A stretch of 64,000 bases of DNA from Marinimicrococcus flavescens (lineage in GTDB: Bacteria; Pseudomonadota; Alphaproteobacteria; Geminicoccales; Geminicoccaceae), in NCBI GenBank assembly GCA_029211145.1, contig JARGEQ010000006.1:1-64000 (forward strand). The letters run 5' to 3'. The position numbers and the translations under genes were made by a program. Below, one piece after another: positions 8,666 to 16,213 of this stretch. How positions within the stretch are numbered: position 1 is the stretch's first letter; the number at the start of each line of letters is the position of its first letter. A model generated the notes under the pieces. It was not told where the DNA came from. It saw only the letters and a program-made list of their open reading frames with translations, and searched no databases.

Positions 8666-9402
8666 ATGGACGAGACGGTGCTGCAGGGGGCGGGAGCAGC
8701 TTTGGCCCACGCCCGGAAAACGGCGATGCAGGTGCCTCCACCCTGGCCCGAGGCCCCCGCCGGCCTGGAGCAGGCCTATGCGCTGCAGCGCGCGGCCATC
8801 GCCGCCCTGGGCGGCGGCCTTGCCGGCTGGAAGATCGGTGCCACCGGCAAGGATCACCAGGCGCGCCTCAAGACCGACCGTCCGTTCTTCGGCCCGATCC
8901 CCGCGACTGATCTGCACGAGGCGGACGCGCAGAACGGCGTGGCCCTCCCCTTCAGGCCGGGAACCCGCGGCGTGGAGTGCGAGATCGCCTTTTGCATGGC
9001 GCGCGCCCTGCCCAGCCGCAAGGCCCCCTACGGGCGGGACGAGGTGAAGGCTGCGGTGGGCTCGCTGCACCCGGCGCTGGAAGTGGTGGGAACCCGGGTG
9101 GCCGCCGACGGCCTGCCGGACGTGCGCCTGGCGATCGCCGATTACGGGCTCAACATGGCTTTCCTGCCCGGCGCCGCGGTTGCAGGCTGGCACGAGCTGG
9201 ACCTTTCCTCCATCGCGGCGCGCTGGTGCTGGGCGACCCGCTCCAGGCCCTGGTGTGGCTGGCCGACAACGGCCCGGGGCTCGAGGCCGGCCAGTGGGTC
9301 AGCTCGGGCACGCTCACCGGCATCACGCCGGTTGCCGCGGGATCGCTGGCAGAAGGCGATTTCGGCCCGCTCGGGCGGGTGAGCGTGCGCTTCATGCCCT
9401 GA
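8666..9402 (+). pseudogene. Frameshifted 2-keto-4-pentenoate hydratase (fumarylacetoacetase family)
   Basis: The first frame runs from ATG 8666 with family features (AYALQRAAIA, GWKIGATGKDHQ, FFGPIPATDLHE, VECEIAFCMA, metal-site Glu residues), and then loses homology after WHELDLSS near 9210. The expected continuation, GALVLGDPLQALVWLAD and the C-terminal GTLTGITPV, is in another frame ending at 9402. The total length is 3n+2, so one base is missing between about 9205 and 9225. Intact relatives hydrate 2-hydroxypenta-2,4-dienoate or decarboxylate oxalocrotonate in meta-cleavage routes. The decay looks recent because both halves are well conserved; a sequencing error is equally possible. An MFS transporter follows 16 bp later. 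Confidence 0.8.
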
Positions 9403-9418
9403 GCCGGAGAGCGCCGCG

Positions 9419-10690
9419 GTGCGGGCGGTAGCGGCGGAGGGGCGCGGGCAGCCGGCCTGGCGGCTGATCGCCGGGGTGTGCGCCGCCCAGATGATCGGCC
9501 ATGTGAGCGCCTATGCGGTGCCGGCCCTGCTGCCGCTGCTGATGCGCGCGTGGGGGCTGTCGGGCGGCGAGGCCGGCTTTCTCGCCGGCATCTATTACGG
9601 CGGCTACACGCTGACCGTGCCGTTCCTGGTCTCGCTCACCGACCGGATCGACCCGCGCCGCATCTACCTGCTCTCCACCGCGCTCACCGGCCTCGCCTGT
9701 CTGGGCCTGGCGCTTCTCGCCGACGGGCTGTGGTCGGCGGCGCTGTTCTGGGGCCTCGCCGGCGCCGGCTTCGCCGGCTGCTACATGCCCGGCCTGCGGG
9801 TGCTGACCGATGCTACCACCGGTCGCACCCGCTCGCGGGCGGTGGCCTTCTACACCTCGTGCCTGGGCGTCGGCAGCTCGCTCTCGTTCCTCGCAGCGGC
9901 CGGTATCGCCGCCTGGCTGGGCTGGCGCTGGGCCTTTGCCGCGGGAGCCCTGGGAGCGCTTCTGGGCGTCATCATGGCAGCCTCGATCATGCCGCCGCGC
10001 AGCGCCCCCGCGACCGCCCCGCGGCCCTGGCGCAGCTTCCTCGACCCCCGGCCGGCGCTGCGCAACCGCGCCGCGATGGCCTACACGATCGGCTACACGG
10101 TCCACAGCTGGGAGCTCTTCACGCTGCGCGCCTGGTCGGTGGCCTTCCTGACCGCCATGGCGCCGCCCGCGCTCGCCGCCCATCCGCTCCTCGGGCCGGT
10201 GGCGGTCACCGCCCTGATGGGCTTTTGCACCATGCCGGCGAGCGTCGCCGGCAACGAGCTGTGCCTGCGCTTCGGCCGGCGCCGCATCATCACGGCGGTG
10301 ATGGCAGGCTCCATCGTCATGGCGCTCCTCACCGCCACCCTGGGCACCGCCTCCTACCTCGCCGCCGCCCTTCTCGTGCTGCTCTACTGCCTCGTGGTCT
10401 ACGGCGACAGCTCGGCCCTCACCGCAGGAGCCGTCGGCAATGCACGGCCGGGCGAGGCCGGCGCCTCCATGGCGGTGCACTCGACCCTGGGCTTTGCCGG
10501 CGGCTTCCTCGGGCCCTTCGCGTTCGGCGCCATCCTCGATGCGGCGGGCGGCGGGCGGCTTGCCTGGGCGCTCGCCTTCGCCCACCTCGCCGTCCTGATG
10601 GTGCTGGGCCCGCTGGCGCTCAACCGCTGGCGCGCCCCCGATCTCGAGGGCGACGGCAGCGGCCGGCGCGCGGGCGACGGTCCTCAGTGA
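9419..10690 (+). CDS. MFS transporter
   Basis: 423 residues with about twelve hydrophobic segments, the arrangement of the major facilitator superfamily. The loop after the second helix contains SLTDRIDPRRIYL, a form of the signature A motif (G-x3-D-R-x-G-R-R). The central loop near residue 195-215 separates two six-helix halves. Start is GTG 9419 with GGAGA about eight bases upstream. It lies directly behind the hydratase gene, so an aromatic or organic acid could be the cargo, which is inference only. Its stop overlaps the end of the convergent FKBP gene by 7 bp. Confidence 0.85.
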   Translation: MRAVAAEGRGQPAWRLIAGVCAAQMIGHVSAYAVPALLPLLMRAWGLSGGEAGFLAGIYYGGYTLTVPFLVSLTDRIDPRRIYLLSTALTGLACLGLALLADGLWSAALFWGLAGAGFAGCYMPGLRVLTDATTGRTRSRAVAFYTSCLGVGSSLSFLAAAGIAAWLGWRWAFAAGALGALLGVIMAASIMPPRSAPATAPRPWRSFLDPRPALRNRAAMAYTIGYTVHSWELFTLRAWSVAFLTAMAPPALAAHPLLGPVAVTALMGFCTMPASVAGNELCLRFGRRRIITAVMAGSIVMALLTATLGTASYLAAALLVLLYCLVVYGDSSALTAGAVGNARPGEAGASMAVHSTLGFAGGFLGPFAFGAILDAAGGGRLAWALAFAHLAVLMVLGPLALNRWRAPDLEGDGSGRRAGDGPQ

Positions 10691-11115
10691 ACGCCGAGCA
10701 CCTCGAGGTCGAAGGTCAGGTCCTCACCGGCCAGCGGATGGTTGGCGTCGAGCTTGACCGACTGGTCGTCCATCTCGATCACCGTGAGCAGCATCGTGCG
10801 GCCCTGCGGGTCGGAGGCCTGGAGCTGGCGGCCGATCTCCAGCGGCAGCTCGGCGGGCAGCTGGTCGCGTGCCACCTCCTGCACCAGCTCCTCCCGCCAC
10901 GGCCCGTAGGCCTGGTCGGAAACGATCGTGACCTGCTTGCTCTCGCCCTCGGTCATGCCCATGAGGGCCTGCTCGAAGCCCTGGATCACCTGGCCGGCGC
11001 CGAGCTTCACCTCGAACGGCTCACGCTCGCGAGAGCTGTCGAAAATCGTGCCGTCCTCGAGGGTCAGCGTGTAGTGCAGCTTGACGGTGCTGCCGGTGCT
11101 CGCCGTTGCGGCCAT
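10684..11115 (-). CDS. FKBP-type peptidyl-prolyl isomerase (SlyD-like)
   Basis: 143 residues. The FKBP core is seen in VKLHYTLTLEDGTIFDSS, PFEVKLGAGQVIQGFEQALMGM and the closing LTFDLEVLGVH. An 'insert in flap' domain lies between about residues 66 and 120 (YGPWREELVQEVARDQLP), as in SlyD. The metal-binding His-rich tail of Escherichia coli SlyD is absent, so this is the short SlyD-like form. It catalyses cis-trans isomerisation of proline bonds and acts as a chaperone in the cytoplasm. ATG 11115 is chosen because the fold begins at once and GGGAG lies eight bases upstream; a longer open frame upstream has no family similarity. Confidence 0.88.
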   Translation of the reverse strand: MAATASTGSTVKLHYTLTLEDGTIFDSSREREPFEVKLGAGQVIQGFEQALMGMTEGESKQVTIVSDQAYGPWREELVQEVARDQLPAELPLEIGRQLQASDPQGRTMLLTVIEMDDQSVKLDANHPLAGEDLTFDLEVLGVH

Positions 11116-11293
11116 CGGCCTGTCTCCCGGAGATTGAACGTGGTCGGTTGCCCGCGAAGGGCCCGACTCCCACACGACCGCGCCGACGGACCTTGCGCCG
11201 CTGCCGGCCGACGGCGGCCCACGAAAGCCGAACGGCAAACCTGATGCTTCGGGCCGGCGAGGTCAAGGCGGGGGCAAAAGCTTCCCCAAGAGC

Positions 11294-12082
11294 CTACTGG
11301 GCGGTCCAGCCGCCATCGACCGGGAGCGCCTGGCCCCGGATCTGCGCCGCTCCCGGCGAGCACAGGAAGAGGGCCACGGCGGCTACCTGCTCCGGCGTGA
11401 CGAAGTCGAGGCTCGGCTGCTTTTCCTTCAGCAGGTCGCGGCGCGCCTGCTCCTCGGGCACACCCAGCCGCGCGCCGCGCTCGTCGATCTGCCGCTGGAT
11501 CAGCGGGGTCAGCACGAAACCCGGGCAGATGGCGTTGCAGGTGACGCCGCTTTGCGCCGTCTCGAGCGCCACCACCTTGGTGAAGCCGACCAGCCCGTGC
11601 TTGGCCGCGACATAGGCGGTCTTGTCGACGCTGGCGACCAGCCCGTGCACCGAGGCGATATTGACGATGCGACCCCAGCCGCGCTCCAGCATGGCCGGCA
11701 GGAGGGCGCGGGTGGTGTGGAAGGCGGCGGTGAGGTTCACCGCGATGATGGCGTCCCATTTCTCGGGCGGGAAGTCCTGCACGGGGGCAGTGTGCTGGAT
11801 GCCGGCATTGTTGACGAGGATGTCGACGCCGCCGCGCTCGTCCAGGGCGCGCTGCGCCATGACCGCGATCTCGGCAGGCCGGCTCATGTCCGCCGGGAGA
11901 TGCCTCACCCGCACCGCATGGGCGTCGGCGATCTCGTGGGCCAGCGCCTCGATGGCCCGCGGCTCGCCGAAGCCGTTGAGGAGAATGTCGGCGCCCTGGG
12001 AGGCGAGCCCGCGGGCGATTGCCAGACCGATGCCGCTGGTCGAGCCGGTAATAAGGGCCGTCTTGCCGGAAAGCTGGGCCAT
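11294..12082 (-). CDS. bdhA: D-3-hydroxybutyrate dehydrogenase
   Basis: 262 residues. Short-chain dehydrogenase with cofactor loop TGSTSGIG (13-20), NNAG motif, and catalytic Ser-Tyr-Lys in NIASVHGLVAS and TAYVAAKHG. The sequence around ASVHGLVASVDKTAYVAAKHG and the C-terminal GQALPVDGGWTAQ is specific for 3-hydroxybutyrate dehydrogenases. It interconverts 3-hydroxybutyrate and acetoacetate with NAD, normally in polyhydroxybutyrate or ketone-body use. No PHB genes are adjacent. It appears to be transcribed alone or with the FKBP gene 178 bp downstream. Confidence 0.93.
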   Translation of the reverse strand: MAQLSGKTALITGSTSGIGLAIARGLASQGADILLNGFGEPRAIEALAHEIADAHAVRVRHLPADMSRPAEIAVMAQRALDERGGVDILVNNAGIQHTAPVQDFPPEKWDAIIAVNLTAAFHTTRALLPAMLERGWGRIVNIASVHGLVASVDKTAYVAAKHGLVGFTKVVALETAQSGVTCNAICPGFVLTPLIQRQIDERGARLGVPEEQARRDLLKEKQPSLDFVTPEQVAAVALFLCSPGAAQIRGQALPVDGGWTAQ

Positions 12083-12158
12083 GCCGGGTCCTCCGCTTGC
12101 ACCAGTGCCGCCACAATAGGCGGCGCCGGGGCCGCGGTCGACGCATGTCGCGCGCGGG

Positions 12159-13232
12159 TCAGCTCGCCGGAATGGTGATGATCGGGCCCTGTCCCGGGCG
12201 GGTCTGCTGGGCCAGCGAGAAGAGCAGCATCACGAAGCTGAAGATCCGCTTGGACGGCAGGTCGTCGTTGGCGATCCAGAACCAGCGGCCGTTATAGTCG
12301 ACCCGCACATAGGCGTCGCTCGGCGCGAAGAAGCCGTTCTCGACGGTGATCTGCGGCTGCATCGGCGGGCGCGGCTGGCTGCGCATCGCGTAGGTGCGGC
12401 CCTCCTCCACGTCCGAGCTCGGCACCGCCACGTCGGCGGCGAGCTGGCCCAGCACCTCTACCAGCGAGCGGGTGCGGATGTTGACGACACCCGGCGTCGG
12501 CTCGCCCATCGCGTAGGCGACCTTGAACTCGCGGCTCTCGGCATCGAGACCCAGCAGCTTGCGGAGCCGCGCCTCGCGCGGGTCGACCGTGCCGTTGCCG
12601 GTGCCGCCCTCGAACAAAAGATGCACCCGGCTGGCAATGCCGTTGGGCTCGATCCGCACACTCAGGAGACCGGCGTCGAGAAGCTGGCCGGTGAGCCCCG
12701 CCGCCTCGATGAACTGGGGGTGGGCGGGCACGCTGCCGGTGGCCCCGCTCTTCTCGTTCCTGAGATTGCCCAGCGAGTGGATGCCCAGGCCCAGCACGAG
12801 CTCGGCCGGCACGCCGGCCAGCAGCAGCCCGAACAGCTCGCCGGGCTCGAGCGGCGCCAGCAGCAGCCGGGCGAACTCGCGGCCGCGGATCGGCGTGTAG
12901 GTGATGGTGGGCGTGTTGGAAAAACTGCCGTTGACGCCGATGCTGACGTCCTCGCCCAGCCGGATCGCATCGGTGAAAATGTTGGATCCGAGCCCGATCC
13001 CGCCCTGCATGGTGTAGGCGGAGACGAGCTGGTTGACGCTCACGAAGGTAGGCACGTCGGCGTAGCGCAGCTTGACCACGTTGAGCAGGGTCTGGCGCTT
13101 GCCGGCCTCGCTCAGCGCCGCGGCATAGCCGAGCTGGTCGTGCTGCACCACCGCCGGCCCCAGGCTGCAGCCCGTCAGCGACACGGCCAGCAGCAGGGCC
13201 GTCGCGCGTGAGCGTGTGGCGTGGCGGGGCAT
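12159..13232 (-). CDS. Predicted lipoprotein of unknown function
   Basis: 357 residues from ATG 13232, which has GGAGG a few bases upstream. A lipoprotein signal peptide is clear: basic start, hydrophobic stretch, and lipobox SLTGC with Cys about residue 22. The mature protein contains LLNVVKLRYADVPTFVSVNQLVSAY, a glycine-rich IGVNGSFSNTPTITYTPIRGREFARLLL segment and a C-terminal VRVDYNGRWFWIANDDLPSKRIFSFVMLLFSLAQ. I recognise a pattern shared by uncharacterised proteobacterial lipoproteins but no named domain. The +2 residue is Ser, so outer-membrane sorting is likely. Nothing in the neighbourhood explains its role. Confidence 0.8.
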   Translation of the reverse strand: MPRHATRSRATALLLAVSLTGCSLGPAVVQHDQLGYAAALSEAGKRQTLLNVVKLRYADVPTFVSVNQLVSAYTMQGGIGLGSNIFTDAIRLGEDVSIGVNGSFSNTPTITYTPIRGREFARLLLAPLEPGELFGLLLAGVPAELVLGLGIHSLGNLRNEKSGATGSVPAHPQFIEAAGLTGQLLDAGLLSVRIEPNGIASRVHLLFEGGTGNGTVDPREARLRKLLGLDAESREFKVAYAMGEPTPGVVNIRTRSLVEVLGQLAADVAVPSSDVEEGRTYAMRSQPRPPMQPQITVENGFFAPSDAYVRVDYNGRWFWIANDDLPSKRIFSFVMLLFSLAQQTRPGQGPIITIPAS

Positions 13233-13511
13233 CCGTCCTCCGGTCTTCCCGTCCCCCTTGCTCGCGGGACGAGGCATAGCCGAGCGCGCCGCCCGTGCAG
13301 ACACGAGCGGCGGCAGGTTCTTTACCTTGGATGCGCGTTCGAGTGGAACCGCGTCGCGTCGTCGCTGCCGTTTTCAGGAACCGGGACCTGCCGCCGCAAG
13401 GATCTGCACGACCGGGAGCGCGGCGGCGTCGAGCAGCGCGGCGTGTGGCCGCTGACGCCCGGCCACGAGCGGTGCTAGCCTCGGCTCCCGAAAGCATGAA
13501 GGGAGGCCAGG

Positions 13512-14330
13512 ATGAGCGGGTCGGGGCAGCTTGCCGGCAAGGTCGCGGTGATCACGGGCGGCACGCAGGGGCTGGGCGAGGCGATCGCCCGGCTCTTTGC
13601 CGAGCGCGGCGCGACGGGGCTCGTCATAAGCGGCCGCAACGAGGAGCGCGGCCGCAGGGTGTCCGACGCGCTGCGCGAGATCGGCGCCGAGGCCCGCTTC
13701 GTGGCGGCCGAGCTCGAGGACGTGGAGCAGGTGCGGGCGGTGGTGCGTCGCTGCGACGAGGCGTTCGGGCGGATCGACTGTCTGGTCAACGCCGCAGCTC
13801 TCACCGACCGCGGCAACATCCTGACCACGACCCCCGACTTCTTCGACCGGATGTTCGCGGTCAACACCCGCGCCCCCTTCTTCCTCATGCAGGAGGCGGT
13901 GAAGGTGATGCTGCGCGAGGGGACCCAGGGCAGCATGGTCAACATCCTCTCGATGTCGGCTCATGGCGGGCAGTCTTTCCTCGCCCCCTACAGCGCCTCG
14001 AAGATGGCGCTGGGCACCCTCACCAAGAACGTCGCCTTCTCGCTCCTGCCGCACCGCATCCGGGTCAACGGCCTCAATATCGGCTGGATGGACACGCCGG
14101 GCGAGCACGCGATCCAAAAGCGCGCCCACGACGCGCCGGAGGGCTGGCTGAAGCAGGCCGAGGCGCAGCGGCCCTTCGGGCGGCTGCTCAAGCCGCAGGA
14201 GGTGGCGGCTGCGGTGGCTTTCCTGTGCTCGGCCGAGAGCGGCATGATGACCGGCTCGCTGGTGGATTTCGACCAGAGTATCGACGGCTGCTGGGACCAG
14301 CCGCCGATGCCGGCGCAGCCGGTGGGCTGA
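13512..14330 (+). CDS. SDR family oxidoreductase
   Basis: 272 residues. Classical short-chain dehydrogenase: cofactor loop TGGTQGLG at about 16-23, NAAA in place of the usual NNAG, catalytic Ser in NILSMSAHGG and Tyr/Lys in YSASKMAL. The segment following the active site (NIGWMDTPGEHAIQ) and the acidic C-terminal region (FDQSIDGCWDQ) recall sugar- or polyol-type dehydrogenases, but the substrate cannot be told. Start ATG with GGGAGG about seven bases before. It is followed by a hairpin plus T-run terminator, so it forms a single-gene unit. Confidence 0.88.
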   Translation: MSGSGQLAGKVAVITGGTQGLGEAIARLFAERGATGLVISGRNEERGRRVSDALREIGAEARFVAAELEDVEQVRAVVRRCDEAFGRIDCLVNAAALTDRGNILTTTPDFFDRMFAVNTRAPFFLMQEAVKVMLREGTQGSMVNILSMSAHGGQSFLAPYSASKMALGTLTKNVAFSLLPHRIRVNGLNIGWMDTPGEHAIQKRAHDAPEGWLKQAEAQRPFGRLLKPQEVAAAVAFLCSAESGMMTGSLVDFDQSIDGCWDQPPMPAQPVG

Positions 14331-14375
14331 GGCAGCCGGCAGTTTTGCATGGTGGCAATGCGTCTGGCGCAGGAG

Positions 14376-14415
14376 CCGCCCCTTCGTCTATCAAGAAAGG
14401 GTAGGCGGTCTTTTT
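14376..14415 (+). terminator. Rho-independent terminator after the SDR gene
   Basis: CCGCC-CCTT (14376-14384) can pair with AAGG and GGCGG (14397-14400 and 14404-14408) with a three-base bulge, and TCTTTTT follows immediately. It lies 45 bp after the SDR stop and ahead of the CBS gene. Confidence 0.65.
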
Positions 14416-14446
14416 GTCGCCTGCCGGCAGCGAAGGGAGCGGGGCC

Positions 14447-14887
14447 ATGCGCGTGCGCGAGATACTCGACGCCAAGGGTCGCAACGTCGTGACGATCCGC
14501 GGCGAGACCGCCATCAACACGGCGCTGCACCGCCTCGCGCTTGAGCGGATCGGCGCCCTGGTGGTGAGCGAGGACGGCAGCCATCTGGACGGGATCCTCT
14601 CCGAGCGCGACGTGATCCAGGCGCTGGCGCGGCACGGGGTCGACATCCTCGAGCCCGGCCGGCGGGTCAGCGAGATCATGACGCGGGCGGTACAGACCTG
14701 CGCGCCGGACGACAGCGTCAAGGAGCTGATGGAGCGGATGACGCGGCTGCGCATCCGCCATTTGCCGGTGCTGGACGGCGGGATGATCGCCGGAATCGTC
14801 AGCATCGGCGACGTGGTCAAGAACCGGCTCGACGAGGTCAGCCTCGAGGCCGACCTGCTGCGCGAGGCCTATATCGTCTCGCACTGA
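14447..14887 (+). CDS. CBS-domain-pair protein
   Basis: 146 residues, almost entirely two tandem CBS domains (about 8-60 and 76-130). Typical blocks are visible: IGALVVSEDGSHLDGILSERDVIQAL in the first and VSEIMTRAVQTCAPDDSVKELMERMTRLRIRHLPVLDGGMIAGIVSIGDVVK in the second. Such stand-alone pairs bind AMP, ATP or SAM and regulate partner proteins. ATG 14447 is favoured because GAAGGGAG lies about nine bases upstream and the domain begins at once. Its partner is not evident; it converges on the FAD oxidoreductase gene with 19 bp between stops. Confidence 0.88.
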   Translation: MRVREILDAKGRNVVTIRGETAINTALHRLALERIGALVVSEDGSHLDGILSERDVIQALARHGVDILEPGRRVSEIMTRAVQTCAPDDSVKELMERMTRLRIRHLPVLDGGMIAGIVSIGDVVKNRLDEVSLEADLLREAYIVSH

Positions 14888-14906
14888 TGCGAAGAGCCGG
14901 ACCACG

Positions 14907-16082
14907 TCAGATGACGTTGCGCTCGAGAAGCGGCCTGCCTTGCTCGAGACGTGCCGGGTCGAGGTCGCAAAGGTCGAGGCTGCGATAGGAGCCCTCGAGC
15001 ACCAGCTCGGCGATGCCGCGACCGACGGCCGGCGCCTGCTGGATGCCGTGCCCGGAAAAGCCGGTCGCCACCAGCACGTTGGAAAGCCCCGGCTGCGGGC
15101 CCACCAGCCCGTTCTGGTCGACCGTGTTGTACTCGTAGTAGCCGGCCCAGGAGCCGGTCACCTTGAGCCGCTCGAAGGCCGGCACGCGATGCGCCAGAGC
15201 CGGCCAGATGGTCTCCTCGAACAGGGTGTGATCAATCTCGTCGAGGGGCAGGTCGTCATGGTCCTGGCCCGGCAGGGGCGGCGCCCCGCAGATGAACTGG
15301 CGGCCTTCGGGGCGCAGCCAAAAGCCCGACGGGTCGATCATCAGCGGGCAGCCCGGCAGCGGCTCGGGGCAGTCCAGCACGAAGACGCAGCGCCGCCGGG
15401 CGCGCACCGGCAGGCTCGCCTCCATCATGGCCGCCACGCCCGCCGACCAGGGCCCGGCGGCGTTGACCAGGAGATCGCAGGCGAGCTCGCCGCCCTGCCC
15501 CAGCTCGACCGCCGCCACACGTCCGTCCCGGCGGCGCACCCCCACCACCTCGTCGGCGAGGAAACGCGCTCCCTGGGCTGTGGCCCGGCGACGGAAAGCG
15601 CGCAGCAGGCCGTAGCCGTCGAACCACCCCTCGCCCGAAAGGCCCAGCGAGGCCAGCGCCACGTCCCCGGTGCTGAGCCACGGAAAGCGCGCAGCAAGCT
15701 CCGCCGGCTCGAGAAGCGCCACATCGGCGCCGCGCGCACGCTGCAGCTCGTGGTTCTGGCGCAAGACCGGCTCGCCCCCGGCGCTGGCGAGGAAAAGATA
15801 GCCGCCTTCGTTCAGGCCCAGCTCCGGCACCTCGCCGTCCACCGCCAGATAATCCGGCAGGGCGCGCAGGAACCCGATGCCGAAACGGCCGATGTCGATA
15901 TTGACCGCGGTCGAGAACTGCTGGCGGATCGAGCTTGCCGAGAGAGCCGAGGAGGCCTGGCGATAGGCCGGGTCGCGCTCGACCACCACGACCTCTAGAT
16001 CCGCCCTCGCCTCGCGCGTCAGCCAGTAGGCGATCGCGCTACCGATCGCCCCGCCGCCCACGATCACCACCCGCCTGCTCAT
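14907..16082 (-). CDS. FAD-dependent oxidoreductase (DAO family, FOXRED1-like)
   Basis: 391 residues. The N-terminal Rossmann motif VVIVGGGAIGSAIAYWL (4-20) binds FAD. Typical family blocks follow: SSALSASSIRQQFS, LNEGGYLFLA, the C-terminal VATGFSGHGIQQAP with the flavin-contact region, and YYEYNTVDQNGLVGP. Relatives oxidise amines such as sarcosine, glycine-betaine derivatives or D-amino acids, and FOXRED1-like members are a distinct branch; the substrate is unknown. Start ATG with GGGGAGG upstream. No partner sarcosine-oxidase subunit genes are nearby. Confidence 0.88.
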   Translation of the reverse strand: MSRRVVIVGGGAIGSAIAYWLTREARADLEVVVVERDPAYRQASSALSASSIRQQFSTAVNIDIGRFGIGFLRALPDYLAVDGEVPELGLNEGGYLFLASAGGEPVLRQNHELQRARGADVALLEPAELAARFPWLSTGDVALASLGLSGEGWFDGYGLLRAFRRRATAQGARFLADEVVGVRRRDGRVAAVELGQGGELACDLLVNAAGPWSAGVAAMMEASLPVRARRRCVFVLDCPEPLPGCPLMIDPSGFWLRPEGRQFICGAPPLPGQDHDDLPLDEIDHTLFEETIWPALAHRVPAFERLKVTGSWAGYYEYNTVDQNGLVGPQPGLSNVLVATGFSGHGIQQAPAVGRGIAELVLEGSYRSLDLCDLDPARLEQGRPLLERNVI

Positions 16083-16213
16083 GCGCCCTCCCCGTACTGG
16101 CCGCTCTCTTCTCTACCGGGAGCCGGCGGCATGGCAAGCGGCGCCGGCGCGCTTGGCCGGGCAGCAGAGCCGTGCTAGCCGGTCGGTGGTGGCGGCGGCG
16201 TCGTGGAGGGATC

